Notes: generated from the sequence alone by a model not told the origin. A stretch of 64,000 bases of DNA from Bostrychus sinensis (GCA_020698575.1 CM036244.1:6564645-6628644); one strand, 5' to 3'. Positions 47,305 through 63,832 are shown, counted from the stretch's first letter. Numbers and translations: made by a program.

Positions 47305-48423
47305 ATGGAGTCGAACTCGGAGGATTTGTTCATTAAACCCGGTGAGTTTTACCAAAGTCACTCTTACAGAATCTGAACAACTTTATTTAATGCGTTTAAA
47401 ATGAGTTTTTGTCTCAGAAAAGCCGCGTTCTGGTGAAATATGCGCTCCTCTAAACGGACTCTTGTTTACAACTCTGTCAAAATAATGTTCACTTTCACTT
47501 CCGGACTCACTGTAAAGAGTTTAGAACCACATTATTCAACTTTAACTCCTGAAACAAACTTATCTTTCATTCGGCTGTGCCCTTTTCCTCAGAGACCTGT
47601 GTTTTTAAGCGATGTGAGCTGAAAATTCTGTTTTTACTGCAGTGCCTTGTGTTAGTGTTGTGTCCAGAGCAGAGACAGGAGACCAGATGTCCCTCTGTAA
47701 CCGGGACAGTCCCAGCTTTCTACAAACATATTATCCAACAGAAACATTGGTCCCTAAACTTATTTAGCACGTCATTATGTTTATGAATAAATGTGCCTCA
47801 TATTAAAACTTAATCCCAAGCTTCATGCACTTTTCCCTCAGGCCTCCTCTAAAAACATCAGGCTCTTCCTCCTAAAACTCTTTTAGGTCTGGGTCACATT
47901 TAAAAATATAAAACATGAAGGCAAAAACTTTATTTTGTTAAATCACTGACCCCTGTCCTCATCACAGAGAGCAAAAGTAAATTCATTTTTATATTTTACC
48001 TCTAAATGCAGTTTGTTTACATAATTCCACAGATTTGTAAATAAAATATGAAGTATTTCCTGTTTACAGATCAGAGTGTTGTTGTTTGTGCAGGTCCAGT
48101 CCTGATCGGTCTCTGAGTCGCCCTAACACTGATTTAATCCATTTTTACTTTGCTCTGAAACTCAGCTTCTTCCTCTTAAAGCCCTAAGGGGCGGGGCTAC
48201 ACTCACTGTTATCCAATGGAATTATAAGGAATTATTTCCCACAATGCACTGAGAAAATGATGTTTTTGTTTGTGTATTGTTTACCTCTGATTGACAGAGT
48301 TACAGAGGAATGAACAGGATTTAACTTTTCTGTATTGGAACGGCAGCAGAGGGAAAATAAATGATTTTAATGGGAGTCAATGGGACTTAAAGGGTTTTAA
48401 AAGTAGCAGTAGTAGTAGTAGTG

Positions 48424-48454
<31 letters not shown>

Positions 48455-51400
48455 CAGCAGTAGTAAGAGGAGGAGTAGGGCTGAGAGAGGAAGAGACAGA
48501 GTTTTTTTTTATCCCAACAGTAGAATATTAATTTTTTTTCAGTTGTGACGCTGAAATTCTAAATTTCATTTATTAATGAACGTCTTTGTCAAATATCACC
48601 TCCCTAACATCAGAAATGACAACATGAGAGCAACAAATAAACAAAAACATGTGAGGAACCAAAAAGGAGCCCGGGCTGAGGTTAATGTTGTGTTTTTATT
48701 GCTTTTTAAGTTCAAATGGTCCATGATTTCTGAAAAAAAATAAAAAAAATAAATCTGTTTCCCAGTTTTTGGCTCCAGAAACCTCGTCCCCTGAAGTCTT
48801 TATTTAAGTAAAAGTACTATTACTTCAGTAATAGACCCTGTAGTAAAAGTAAAAATACTCAACAACAAAGGTAAAAGTTTAGTTAAAAGTCAAATGAAAT
48901 ATAAAGTACATACTGCTGTTACTGTTGTTACTACTACTACTACTACTACTACTGCTAGTAGTACTATTTACAGAACAGTACAGAGGAAGGACAGTGGATA
49001 TATGATTAAGTTAGAGTTTAATTAGAGTTTATGATTGAATTAGAGTTTAGTTTAGTTAGAGTTTAGTTAGAGTTTAGTTAGAGTTTAGTTTAGAGTTTAG
49101 TTAGAGTTTAGTTTAGTTAGAGTTTAGTTAGAGTTTAGTTAGAGTTTAGTTAGAGTTTAGTTTAGTTAGAGTTTAGTTAGGGTTTAGTTAGAGTTTAGTT
49201 AGAGTTTAGTTAGGGTTTAGTTAGAGTTTAGTTAGAGTTTAGTTAGAGTTTAGTTAGAGTTAGTTTAGTTAGAGTTTAGTTAGAGTTAGTTTAGTTAGAG
49301 TTTAGTTAGAGTTTAGTTAGAGTTTAGAGTTAAAGATCTGAGTGAGAGTATAGAGTTGTAGAAATAAAAGCTGATGGATTTATTTCCGTGTTGTGTTCAG
49401 GAAACCATGAGCGCGGCTGGAACGACCCTCCTCAGTTCTCCTACGGCCTGCAGGCGGCCCGCGCCCCACACAGGAACCCCCTGACCCGCAGAGCGCCCCC
49501 CGCAGGTCAGGACCTCCCCGCTCTCTGAGACTCAGGCTTTTTTAATCAGACGGTCTCTAAACTCGTCTCTGATTGGTCCGCAGGCTCGGGAACGCCGCCC
49601 GTGACCCCGCCCTCCTCGGCCCTGACTCCGCCCAGAGCCTCTGTAGCTCCGCTCCCCTTCAGTCCAGGTAAAAAACGTCTGTAGGAACAAAATCTGCTCG
49701 GGTAGTGGCGCCGAATGATGGCATAACGCTTTCTGATTGGACGAGACTTCGAGCGAGCGACGCGATTGGCCGCTCGTCCTCGCTAACACAGAAAAGTCGA
49801 CCGAGCAAAGAGCTTCAGCTCTGATCAGACGCAGTTGTGAATATTTAATACATATTCTTAGATGTTTATTGTTGGTATGAGTTGTTTGGGAGATGGTTCA
49901 GCCTCTGCCACAGCTGCGCAGTTCCATCTTCTGTTCACAGAAGTGAGTCTGGTTCCTTTGGTAGCATTTAGTTTCTGAGGCAGAACAACGACGGCGGAGT
50001 CACCAACCAGAAAAACAAAAGGCGGGGCATAAGCAGAGCACCGCTGACCCAAACAAACATAACAACAAAACTCCAGAGTCCTGTGTCTCTGAGCTCTGTC
50101 CTCTGTGAGCGGGGACAGCAGCAGAAGCCAGTTGTACAAAGACTTGTGAAAGAAAAAGTGGTTTGTTTGCATGTGGTGGTTACGTGGGACGTCAGAGGGA
50201 CTTTACTGTTGTTAAAATGGAAACAGGACCAAGACAAAAATCCCACAGAGGACTGAACAACAACGAGGACTTCAGCAGAACCAACAGGAGATGAAGGAAA
50301 GACCTAAACGCCGTTAATCAGAGACAAGTTCTTACATTAGCTTGGTATTAGCCAGTGCTACCTTGGTTAGCTTCTGTTTTCCTAAGACACAGTGCAGACA
50401 AACGTTTGTGAGAGGACAGAGACAAATCAAACCAGAGAGAAACGCTTCACTTCAGAGGCTACAATAATGGTTGCAATAAAATTTAAAAGCCTACTTCACT
50501 GTGCTTTTCTCGTCTTTATTGATGTTTTTGTTAGACACCTCGTGCTCTTTATTTTAATAAAATGACAAGTACAGAGTGTATACAGATGTGTCCAGCTGTC
50601 TGTCAAAGAATAAATAAAGAGCAAAACCCTTTGTAATAACCACAGAAGCTTTTTATGCAGTGTTGTAACTAAATGAAAGTATTCAGTCTGACCTGCAGTG
50701 GCCATAATCAGCTGGGTTTGTTTTGTGCTGAAAACGACCTCAGCCCTGACTCTGATCCTCTCTGCAGTTCCTCCTCCTCCCATTGGCTCGTCTGTGGCCA
50801 CGCCCCCTCCTCCCGTTGGCCCGTCTGTGGCACCGCCCCCTCCTCCCATTGGTTCGTCTGTGGCCACGCCCCCTCAGAGTGACTGTGTGCAGGAGGAGCA
50901 GGAGGTGCAGGAGGTGATGTCAGTGCTGGGCGCGGCTCTGGAGGCGTGTCGCAGTAACACCAGCGTGAGTACAGCCCTCAGAACACTGTACACCTGTGAC
51001 CTCTGACCTCTGACCCTACCCTCTGTGACCTGTGACCTCTGCCCTCTGTGACCCTGCCCTCTGTGACCCTGCCCTCTGTGACCTCTGCCCTCTGTGACCC
51101 TGCCCTCTGTGACCTCTGACCCTGCCCTCTGTGACCCTGCCCTCTGTGACCTCTGCCTTCTCTGACCCTGCCCTCTGTGACCTCTGCCCTCTCTGACCCT
51201 GCCCTCTGTGACCCTGCCCTCTGTGACCTCTGCCCTCTCTGACCCTGCCCTCTGTGACCTCTGCCCTCTGTGACCCTGCCCTCTGTGACCCTGCCCTCTG
51301 TGACCTCTGCCCTCTCTGACCCTGCCCTCTGTGACCTCTGCCCTCTGTGACCCTGCCCTCTGTGACCTCTGCCCTCTGTGACCTCTGCCCTCTGTGACCT

Positions 51401-53763
51401 CTGCCCTCTGTGACCTCTGCCCTCTGTGACCTCTGCCCTCTGTGACCTCTGCCCTCTCTGACCCTGCCCTCTGTGACCCTGCCCTCTGTGACCTCTGCCC
51501 TTTCTGACCCTGCCCTCTGTGACCTCTGCCCTCTCTGACCCTGCCCTCTGTGACCCTGCCCTCTGTGACCTCTGACCTCTGCCCTCTGACCCTGCAGGTG
51601 CAGGTGTGTAATGATGTGGGGAAGCGTCTGAAGCTGTTGGAGGAGAACTGGAGGAGCGGCCGTCTGTCTGCAGCTGTGAGGAGACGCATGAGGAGCCTGG
51701 CCTCAGGTCTGTCCCTGCTGTCTCTGTCCCTGCTGTCTCTGTTGTCTCTGTCTCTTCTGTCCCTGTCTCTGCTGTCCCTGTCTCTGCTGTCTCTGTTGTC
51801 TCTGTCTCTGCTGTCCCTGTCTCCGCTGTCCCTGTCTCCGCTGTCCCTGTCTCCGCTGTCCCTGTCTCTGTTGTCCCTGTCTCTGCTGTCTCTGTCCCTG
51901 CTGTCCCTGTCCCTGTCTCTGATGTCCCTGTCCCTGTCTCTGTCCCTGTCTCTAAACCCTAAAGGGGGGTATACACCAAGGCGACGATCGCCCATCTGAA
52001 GCCGTCTGAACGGTTCTTCCACGTCGCTCATTTCCGTCTTTTTGATCTGTCAGCGCCGTCTGCCCCCATCGCTCCAGGACGGAGGCCGTCTGACCAGTTT
52101 CTGCCGATTGGCCTTGTTGTTGTTGAATCGGTGTCTTTGGTCTTTGGCACGAAGCGCTCTGATAGGCCTAGCACTACAGCTGCCGCGCCAATCAGCTCAC
52201 GGGAATTTTAGCGGAAGTGACGGAGTGATGAGAGTGAAAACCGCTGTGGCAGCGTACCGTCACCATTTTTGCATTCTTCGCAATTCCGTACGGAAAGTTA
52301 TCTTCTTCAAGTAACAGAGCAGCGGCACCTAATCCACACAAAATAATGTCCATACGGCCATGATCACGCTTCTCAAATGTTCAAACAAGCTGAGAACAGT
52401 GGCAGAGACCAAGGCGCGCTACATGCAGATGTACTCCACAAACATTGTGTCACTTCCGTTGATCTTTGTTCACTGGCTAGCGCCATCTGCCGCTTTGGGG
52501 GGGGGTAATTACACGGTCTTTAGGACGGTTGTCGCTTCGGTGTATGAAGAGGGAAAAAGGTCGTGCGACGTGAGGAAACGGGAGGGAACGAGAGGAGACG
52601 AGCTGTCGCTCCGTCTTATCGGTGGCAGTCTGGGAGTCGCCTTGGTGTATCTAGGCCTTAACCCGCTCGTCTCCTGTGAGTCCTCTGATCGTTTAAGAAC
52701 CAGGATCGATTGTAGACCAGACTCAGAGACTGAGACCAGCCCAAGGCCAGGCTGAGACTTTTAAGGACCAAGACTGAGACCAAGGCAAACCGAGACCAGG
52801 TCTAGACCAAACTCCAGGAACTGTCTCTGAAGCCAGGGTCAGAGACTGAGATCCCTGCAGGACTAACTCCCATAATCCCTCCCTGGTCCAGAGGCTGGGT
52901 TCTCCAGGTCCTGCCTCACAGACTCCTCCCACAGGGGGCGCTGTCGCTTCTCCTCTGTGTGTCCTCGTGCGCGTCCTCGTGCGCGTCCTCGTGCGCGATC
53001 CAAGAAAGTTAAAAAATGTAAAAGTTTTCCATGGCGCGAGTGAGAGCAGGAGCTGCTCCTCAGACTCAGCTCAGATCACACACAAGCAACAGAAACAACA
53101 ACAACTGCAGCTTAGTTTCTCTCCACTGCTGCTTTCCTTTCATTATACAACAATAGAACTATATATTATAGAACAGAACTATAGAACTATATATTATACA
53201 ACTATAGAACTATATATTATAGAACACACTCAGTTCTGAGTCTACGTTACATAGAACAGACGGTTGCTGTGAGGGCCAGGTTTATTTTTGTGTCATTTTC
53301 TTTCCTCAGTTGTTTAAACCTGAATTCCCTCCAATTTGAGCAAATTAATTTTAGTGTGGACCTGAGCGCAGCGCCCCCGTGTGTTAGGTTCTCCTAAAGT
53401 CTGCCTCTGTTCCCAGACCTGAAGTCCGGCCTCTGGGACTCGGCGGACGAGGCCCACCGCTCTCTGATGGTGGACCATGTGACCGAGGTCAGCCAATGGA
53501 TGGTGGGAGTGAAGCGGCTCATCGCAGAGACCCGGAAACTCAGCCCGGAGCAGCTGAGACCTCTGAGCCGGGACCCGGACCTGGACTCTGCGGATCGGGA
53601 CCTGGACCGGGACTCTGCGGATCGGGACCTGGACTCTGCGGACCGGGATCGGGACCTGGACTCTGAGGACCTAACACAACAAGCACAGGAGGAGCTGGAG
53701 CGGACTCCAGTGGATCAGGACTGCAAAGTTTCTGAGACTTTAGTTCCGACGTTCCCCAGATAA
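47305..53763 (+). CDS. sra1: steroid receptor RNA activator protein, six coding exons
   Basis: Coding exons: 47305-47341, 49401-49505, 49584-49667, 50768-50964, 51598-51706, 53417-53763; all introns are GT-AG, the phases join, and the total is 879 bp (292 codons). The N-terminus carries ERGWNDPPQFSYGL, and the C-terminal domain carries LMVDHVTEVSQWMVGVKRLIA, both diagnostic of SRA1. In vertebrates the SRA1 locus makes both a non-coding coactivator RNA for nuclear receptors and this protein, whose C-terminal helical bundle resembles a PRP18-type fold. Oddities: residues about 76-110 contain three proline-rich PPPPIGSSVAT-like units, and residues about 230-264 are an Asp/Arg-rich RDLDSAD repeat not in the human protein. 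The exon 5 acceptor is a tandem CAGGTGCAG, so a two-residue alternative form is possible. A likely poly(A) signal is at 53936-53941. Confidence 0.95.
48407..48466. repeat. GTA trinucleotide repeat in sra1 intron 1
   Basis: About 20 GTA/GCA triplets. A short CTA repeat (about 48930-48955) follows further along the same intron. Confidence 0.9.
49010..49330. repeat. 11-bp minisatellite in sra1 intron 1
   Basis: About 28 copies of GTTTAGTTAGA with 5-bp truncated units. It ends about 70 bp before exon 2. Confidence 0.93.
51001..51590. repeat. minisatellite filling sra1 intron 4
   Basis: Mixed 14-bp and 16-bp units (CCCTCTGTGACCTCTG and CCCTCTGTGACCCTG forms) fill nearly the whole 633-bp intron, from 36 bp after the donor to 7 bp before the acceptor. 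The pyrimidine-rich units supply the polypyrimidine tract. The minus-strand 385-codon frame here is an artefact. Confidence 0.94.
51707..51955. repeat. CTGTCTCTGCTGTCC-type minisatellite in sra1 intron 5
   Basis: Starts at the exon 5 donor (GTCTGTCC) and runs about 250 bp as imperfect 6-bp-based units (CTGTCC/CTGTCT/CTGCTG). The donor itself lies within the repeat consensus. Confidence 0.9.
51963..52658. mobile_element. Harbinger-type MITE in sra1 intron 5
   Basis: The 696-bp element is bounded by TAA target duplications (51960-51962 and 52659-52661). Its termini both start AGG and share an exact 15-bp inverted repeat, ATACACCAAGGCGAC (51971-51985; inverted at 52636-52650). The TAA (TWA-class) duplication and TIR fit PIF/Harbinger elements. 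There is no transposase frame. Subterminal inverted pieces such as GGAAGTGACGG and TCACTTCCGTT occur inside. Confidence 0.82.
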
Positions 53764-55742
53764 GAGTTCTGTAAAAGTACCGCCCCCTGCTGCAGAGAAG
53801 GGGAAGTACTACAGGTCTAAAAGTACTGGTACTGCACATTTATATCACAGTAACAGTAAAAAAGTACTGCATGTAAAGTTTACTTAAACAACCATAAACC
53901 TCAGCCATCAGGACTCAACGAACCTTTCCCTGAGAAATAAAAATAAAACGAGAGAGAAGTGTGGAGGCTGAGGACAGCAGGGGTTCCCAACCTGGGGACC
54001 CGGACCCCTGGCAGGGTCCACAGAGCTCTCTCTGTTCTGAGGTTGTTAAAATTAGATTTGTGCAAATTAAATTCCAAAAATTCAACACCTAACAAATGGA
54101 ACAGGAACAAAAACCTACTGCTATTAATGATTCATTTTTAAATAAATGCTGTAACTCATCACTTCATGTTTCTGATGCAGACACAAAAAAAATGTTGTGA
54201 AAACTCAAAATCAAGTTTTCAACAAATATTTTTTTGTCTAATTTAATGTTCATGTTATTTTAAGTTTTACTCATTATTTTTAAATCCTGTTCGACCAACG
54301 CTCTCCACGGTTCAGAAAAAGTCTTAATAATAAAAACTAAAAAATTTAACACAACAATTGTAACTGTTTCTGCAAACCTGGACTTGAACCCACAACCTTC
54401 TTCATGCCAAGTGAGTGAGCTCAGTTTGGAGAAGCAGACAGGAGCAGTGATGTTCCTGTGGTTAGGTCTAAAATGATTCCTCCCTGGTCCCGGCCACTGA
54501 AGACTGTGTACAACCACTGTGTACAGTGAGGTGCGTTACTGCCCCCTGCTGGTGGTGCGTGGAGCTGAGGACGAGCCTCTGGTGTAAACTCAGGGGGAAA
54601 CTGTTAAATGCTGGGTATTATTTATTTCCATGGTTTATTTTGAAAAACAGACTATTTTCTATAAAAAAATTAGTTTCATTATTTTTAAAATGATTTCTGT
54701 AAATCATCTCAACCTCCGCTGTGAGAACCCAGGCCTCAGACCCAGGACCTGAGTTAGTCTTCGGTCTAAAACCTGGTTGAGTTCTGGTTCGAGTCCTGAG
54801 TTAGGTTTTGGTTTTTGAAAGCCAAATATAAAGGTACTATAAATGATCATAGGTCCATGTTCTCCTGGTTGTAAACACTGCTTTTTCATTAGATACTAAA
54901 TCAATATAAGATTTCCCAGGTCCCTTTGTCTGGACCGAGACCGGTCTTGGTCCCTGGGCTCTGAGCCCAGACCTGACCCCTCACCAACATCGACCTGAGC
55001 ACAAACGTCCAAAATCCCACAGACAGCATGCACAAAAACTGTCAATAATAACCTAGCGTAGTCTAAACTGCTCCCGTTTGCTTCTCCAAACAGAGGGCTC
55101 CTCTCTGAAGACCTTTACTGTGTTTGGGCTGAGCCGCAGCGGGACAGAGGACTCGTGTTTACCCCGATCCTAAACCGTCTCTGGAGGTTAACTCTGAGAC
55201 CGCTCACGTTCAGAGCTTAAGTCACGTTGCTCTGAAAACCGACGCCGTGTCATCGAGAAACTGCAGCACACAACACAGGAACTGCACATTTTGTCAACAT
55301 TGAGATCAGAGTGAAAACAGGCTTCATATGTTTTACTTAACGACAAAGTTTTATGGCTCAAATGTGTCCCATTTGAGAAAAATCCTGATAAATTTGCAGT
55401 AAATACAGATTTCTCAGTAAAACTGCAGTAACTGCAGCTCAGAAAGTTCAGTTACTGCACTTTTCCTTTGTTTTACTGAGAAATTACTGCACAATGTGGA
55501 AACTTTAGTTAAAACTCTGAAAAGGGACACAACTCTCAACTTTGACACTTCCTTTGTTGCACACTAATATATTTTGATTTTGACTGTCAGTGCTCAATAA
55601 ATATAATTTTCAGGACGCCCCATATAAAGTACTTTAATTCCACATTTAGGAGGTCTCCTGTGGCAGAGCAGTTGTGTGGATGGAGTTACAAACAAACAGC
55701 TGGTTTTGTTGTGAAAAGTTTTATTGAGTAAATGTCTCCTGT
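53764..55742. other. sra1-rps14 intergenic; CTCF-like site at 54538
   Basis: Tail-to-tail spacer between sra1 and rps14. ACTGCCCCCTGCTGG at 54538-54552 is the same full CTCF-consensus match as in the 34-bp array. The minus-strand AATAAA of rps14 reads TTTATT at 55720-55725. No further gene was recognised. Confidence 0.5.
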
Positions 55743-60019
<4,277 letters not shown>

Positions 60020-60287
60020 TTACAAACATTAATATAATTCAGCCACTGCTACTAAGAGGTGGGAGGAAAAAAAAATCTGATGAATGGATCATTTCTTTAT
60101 CGATTCAGAAAAGTTAATGAGAGTTTTGTAAAGACTGCAGATGATTAAAGTCGGCTGCTGCTGGGAGACAAAGCCAGCTCTGGTAAACGCTGACAGAACC
60201 TGCTCCTGCAACATCAGGTTTAGTTTTATAGTTTTGTTTTTTGGAGTATGTTTCACATAAAAAATATACAATTAAAATAAATTGTTG

Positions 60288-60500
60288 GAAGACCGGCTTT
60301 ATTTAACCAGGAAAGTCCCACTGAGATACATAATTTCATTCCCAGAGGAGTCCTGGCCCCATTGGGGACCTGTTGTACAGGTTTTAATGGCAGAGGAAAC
60401 CTATGCAGACACGAGGAGAACAACTCCACACAGAAAAGCCCCACCCGGTCCGGGGATCGAACCCAGGACCTTCTCCCGCTGCCAGTGTGACTGCCTCAAA
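60288..60500 (-). mobile_element. SINE-like repeat in rps14 intron 1
   Basis: The minus strand contains GGTTCGATCCC, a B-box match (about 60472-60462), followed by a body with CTGTGTGGAGTTGTTCTCC, a usual order in fish tRNA-derived SINEs. The end near 60300 (ACTTTCCTGGTTAAATAA) is a common fish dispersed-repeat end. The A box appears lost. Confidence 0.5.
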
Positions 60501-61284
60501 ACGAACGAAAAGTGGGACAAGTTGTGTGATTTGGTGTAACAGACTATAAATAAATGTTATCATAAAGATCTAACTTTACCAACTCACTGAGATAAAGCTG
60601 CTTCAGTTTGGGGCCTGAAAAACATCTGAGGACAACCAGAAGTGGAACAGGTGTCCACACTACCTACTGCTTAGAAGTTACTACATGATAATGTGTTAAC
60701 AACATGATAACACCCTGCTCCTCTGAAGCTAGCTCCTGTCTGTGCTGCAGCTAGCACCACATGGCTAACTCCCGGAGCCGGTGCCGCCAGATTAAACCCG
60801 GGGACAGAGAGGGGCAGGCTGCAGGAGGCGGAGGGCACGGTCCCGCTCTGGTCCGGACCAATGCACTTTAATAAAACCCAAACATTTATCCTGAGTTCAG
60901 TTTAGCCGCATCAGTGACTGCAGACAATTTTTAGCCCCTAACGTGAAGTTTACGGAGGATTAAACTACCACCCAACATCCAGTGGAGCACTAAAACGCAG
61001 TTTACGCTTCTGAGGCGACACTGTGTGAGTTTGTAAAGTTTAAAAGCCAAGTTATCAGAAAAATGTGGCTTTGCGGTGAAGCGCAGCGCTAAGATGGCTG
61101 CCCTGAGGATGCGCTCAACACCGACACAAATCCGCCCCAAACTCAACATTTCCCTACCCCTCAACTCACAATTTCACCTCGACTACGTGCGTTATACAGT
61201 GTAGATTTATGAAAAGTACCTGAATACGGCGGATGCACAGAAAAACAGAGGATTAATGTCGGATATAAACCCAGCGGAACCCAC

Positions 61285-61321
61285 CTCTGAGCGTCTCTTC
61301 ACGAAGCAGAAACAGAAAAGG
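61285..61321 (-). promoter_or_regulatory. rps14: rps14 non-coding first exon with 5' TOP start
   Basis: The minus strand reads CCTTTTCTGTTTCTGC from 61321, a pyrimidine tract typical of a 5' terminal oligopyrimidine start, and the exon ends at 61285 before GTGGGT. The TOP tract normally places ribosomal-protein mRNAs under mTOR/LARP1 translational control. Downstream, intron 1 runs to the acceptor at 60008. Confidence 0.7.
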
Positions 61322-61718
61322 ACCGGACTTCCGCTTCCGGGGTCAAAGAGCACTCAGCGGCGCGGGAAGAGCGCTGCTGCCCACGCGCGGCGGCGGGAAA
61401 AACACACGGCTAAACTTTAACATTTTATTATTTTATCTACATTTCTCAGCAAAAAGGAGAATTTGGTGAGTGAGATAAAGTGTTTAAACTTCAGTTGTAT
61501 TATATTTGTATATAATATATAATGTTAAGAAAAAAGGGTTAGATTTTAGAGTTTAATTTGGTTTTTACCCTGATTATTTAGGAAAATAACTCGGCTCTAA
61601 CCCAGTTTAAACCAGACTTAACCAAAGCTGAGGTCTAAACTTTACCTGCAGCAACTTTTTACCTTTAACATTTAACCCAGCAGCTGTCCGTACCTGTACA
61701 GGTAAAGTACTTATACTA

Positions 61719-62010
61719 AGACTTCATTAGATACTAATACTTCATTAGATACTTCATTAGATACTAATACTTCATTAGATACTTCATTAGATACCAATAC
61801 TTCATTAGATACTTCATTAGATACTAATACTTCATTAGATACTAATACTTCATTAGATACTTCATTAGATACTAATACTTCATTAGATACTTCATAAGAT
61901 ACTAATACTTCATTAGATACTTCATTATTTACTAATACTTCATTAGATACTTCATTAGATACTAATACTTCATTAGATACTTCATTAGATACTAATACTT
62001 CATTAGTTAC
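61719..62010. repeat. minisatellite of TTCATTAGATACTAATAC type
   Basis: About 20 units alternating between an 18-bp form and an 11-bp form (TTCATTAGATA). The minus-strand SNEVLV-type frame is an artefact. Confidence 0.92.
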
Positions 62011-62079
62011 AGATTTCTGTAAAGTAGTCACAGTAACAGTCACCACAGGGAGGCGCTACAGGACTAGACCAGGACTTAA

Positions 62080-63395
62080 CCAGGTCTAAACCAGACTTGG
62101 GTCTGGACTCAGGTCTCAGGTCTGTGGACTCAGGTCTCGGGTCTGGACTCAGGTCTCAGGTCTGGACTCAGGTCTCGGGTCTGGACTCAGGTCTCAGGTC
62201 TGGACTCAGGTCTCGGGTCTGGACTCAGGTCTTGACTCAGGTCTCGGGTCTTGACTCAGGTCTCGGGTCTTGACTCAGGTCTCAGGTCTTGACTCAGATC
62301 TTGACTCAGGTCTCGGGTCTGGACTCAGGTCTCGGGTCTTGACTCAGGTCCCGGATCTGGACTCAGGTCTCGGGTCTGGACTGAGGTCTCGGGTCTGGAC
62401 TCAGGTCTCGGGTCTTGACTCAGGTCCCGGATCTGGACTCAGGTCTCGGGTCTGGACTCAGGTCCCGGATCTGGACTCAGGTCTCGGGTCTGGACTCAGG
62501 TCTCGGGTCTGGACTCAGGTCTCAGGTCTTGACTCAGGTCTCGGGTCTGGACTCAGGTCTCGGGTCTTGACTCAGGTCTCAGGTCTGGTCTCGGGTCTTA
62601 ACTCAGGTCTCGGGTCTTGACTCAGGTCTCGGTCTTGACTCAGGGCGCGGATCTGGACTCAGGTCTCGGGTCTTGACTCAAGTCTCAGTTCTGGTCTCGG
62701 GTTTTGACTCAGGTTTTGGATCTGGACTCAGGTCTCGGGTCTTGACTCAGGTCTCAGGTCTGGTCTCGGGTCTGGACTCAGGTCTCGGGTCTGGACTCAG
62801 GTCTCGGGTCTGGACTCAGGTCTCGGGTCTTGACTCAGGTCCCGGATCTGGACTCAGGTCTCGGGTCTTGACTCAGGTCTCAGGTCTGGTCTCGGGTCTT
62901 GACTCAGGTCTCGGGTCTTGACTCAGGTCTCGGGTCTGGACTCAGGTCTCGGGTCTTGACTCAGGTCTCGGGTCTTGACTTAGGTCTCAGGTCTGGTCTC
63001 GGGTCTTGACTCAGGTCGCGGATCTGGACTCAGGTCTCGGGTCTTGACTCAAGTCTCAGTTCTGGTCTCGGGTTTTGACTCAGGTTTTGGATCTGGACTC
63101 AGGTCTCGGGTCTGGACTCAGGGTCTAGACTCAGGTCTCAGGTCTGGTCTCGGGTCTTGACTCAGGGCGCGGATCTGGACTCAGGTCTCGGGTCTTGACT
63201 CAAGTCTCAGTTCTGGTCTCGGGTTTTGACTCAGGTTTTGGATCTGGACTCAGGTCTCGGGTCTTGACTCAGGTCTCAGGTCTCGGGTCTGGACTCAGGT
63301 CTCGGGTCTAGACTCAGGTCTCAGGTCTGGTCTCAGGTCTCGGGTCTGGACTCAGGTCTCGGGTCTGGACTCAGGTCTCAGGTCTGGACTTTGTT
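62080..63395. repeat. camk2a: 19-bp minisatellite upstream of camk2a
   Basis: About 70 units of GGTCTCGGGTCTGGACTCA with variants (TTGACTCA, CTCAGGTCT, CCCGGATCT) and shortened units. A block of variants (GGCGCGGATCT, TCAGTTCTGG, GGTTTTGGATC) recurs near 62643-62716, 63016-63090 and 63165-63243, showing local block duplication. It ends about 335 bp before the camk2a ATG. Confidence 0.94.
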
Positions 63396-63729
63396 TTTGT
63401 GGCGTTTGAGTTTTTTCAGTTCTGAGCAGCAGTTGCCATGACGACGCTGCCTTCTGCGAGCTCTGCGCCGCGATTGGCCGCCTCTCCTGTCCGTCTGCCC
63501 TCCTCGCCCTGTGATTGGCTGTGCGGGGGCGGAGTGGGCGGGGCCTGCGGCTCATATCTCTGTGTGTTATTTCCTCAGGTCTCATTCACTTCCTCTCAGT
63601 CCTCTCCGCACAGTCCTCCCGTCCCAGCAGAACCCGGGACCGGCCGACCCCTGACCCCCGCCCGCCGCCGCACCTCCGCTGCCGCCGCCGCGACCCCTGA
63701 CCCCACCCCTGACCCTGAACGCCGTCGCC
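63396..63729 (+). promoter_or_regulatory. camk2a: camk2a promoter and 5' UTR region
   Basis: GC-rich with GC boxes (GGGGCGGAGTGGGCGGGGCC, about 63526-63545) and CCAAT-reverse ATTGG motifs (63473, 63514). AGTTGCCATGACGACG near 63430 resembles an RFX X-box. The 5' UTR end is C-rich and leads into the start context GTCGCCATGG. The transcription start was not placed. Confidence 0.55.
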
Positions 63730-63791
63730 ATGGCAACGGTCATCTGCACGCGCTTCACCGAGGAGTACCAGCTCTACGAGGAGCTCGGCAA
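63730..63791 (+). CDS. camk2a: calcium/calmodulin-dependent kinase II alpha, first coding exon
   Basis: ATG 63730 opens MATVICTRFTEEYQLYEELGK, ending at the donor GTGAGT (63792) inside the Lys/Gly codon, exactly where the CaMKII first coding exon ends in vertebrates. TRFTEEYQL favours the alpha paralogue (others have TDEYQL or TDDYQL), and the nearby rps14 matches the human neighbourhood of CAMK2A. CaMKII is a dodecameric Ser/Thr kinase at synapses. Only the residues before the glycine-rich loop are in the window. Confidence 0.85.
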
Positions 63792-63832
63792 GTGAGTACC
63801 AACTCTCCACACAGGCTTACTCCTACACTTAC

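Noticed and set aside
50874..52031. 385-codon minus-strand frame
   Set aside because: Antisense to sra1 exons and intronic minisatellites; repeat composition only.
52921..52940. CTCF-like site CACAGGGGGCGCT
   Set aside because: The 5' half does not fit the consensus (two mismatches), unlike the sites at 21935 and 54538.
63425..63445. RFX X-box near camk2a as a firm regulatory site
   Set aside because: Only the first half fits well; noted in the promoter entry but not listed separately.
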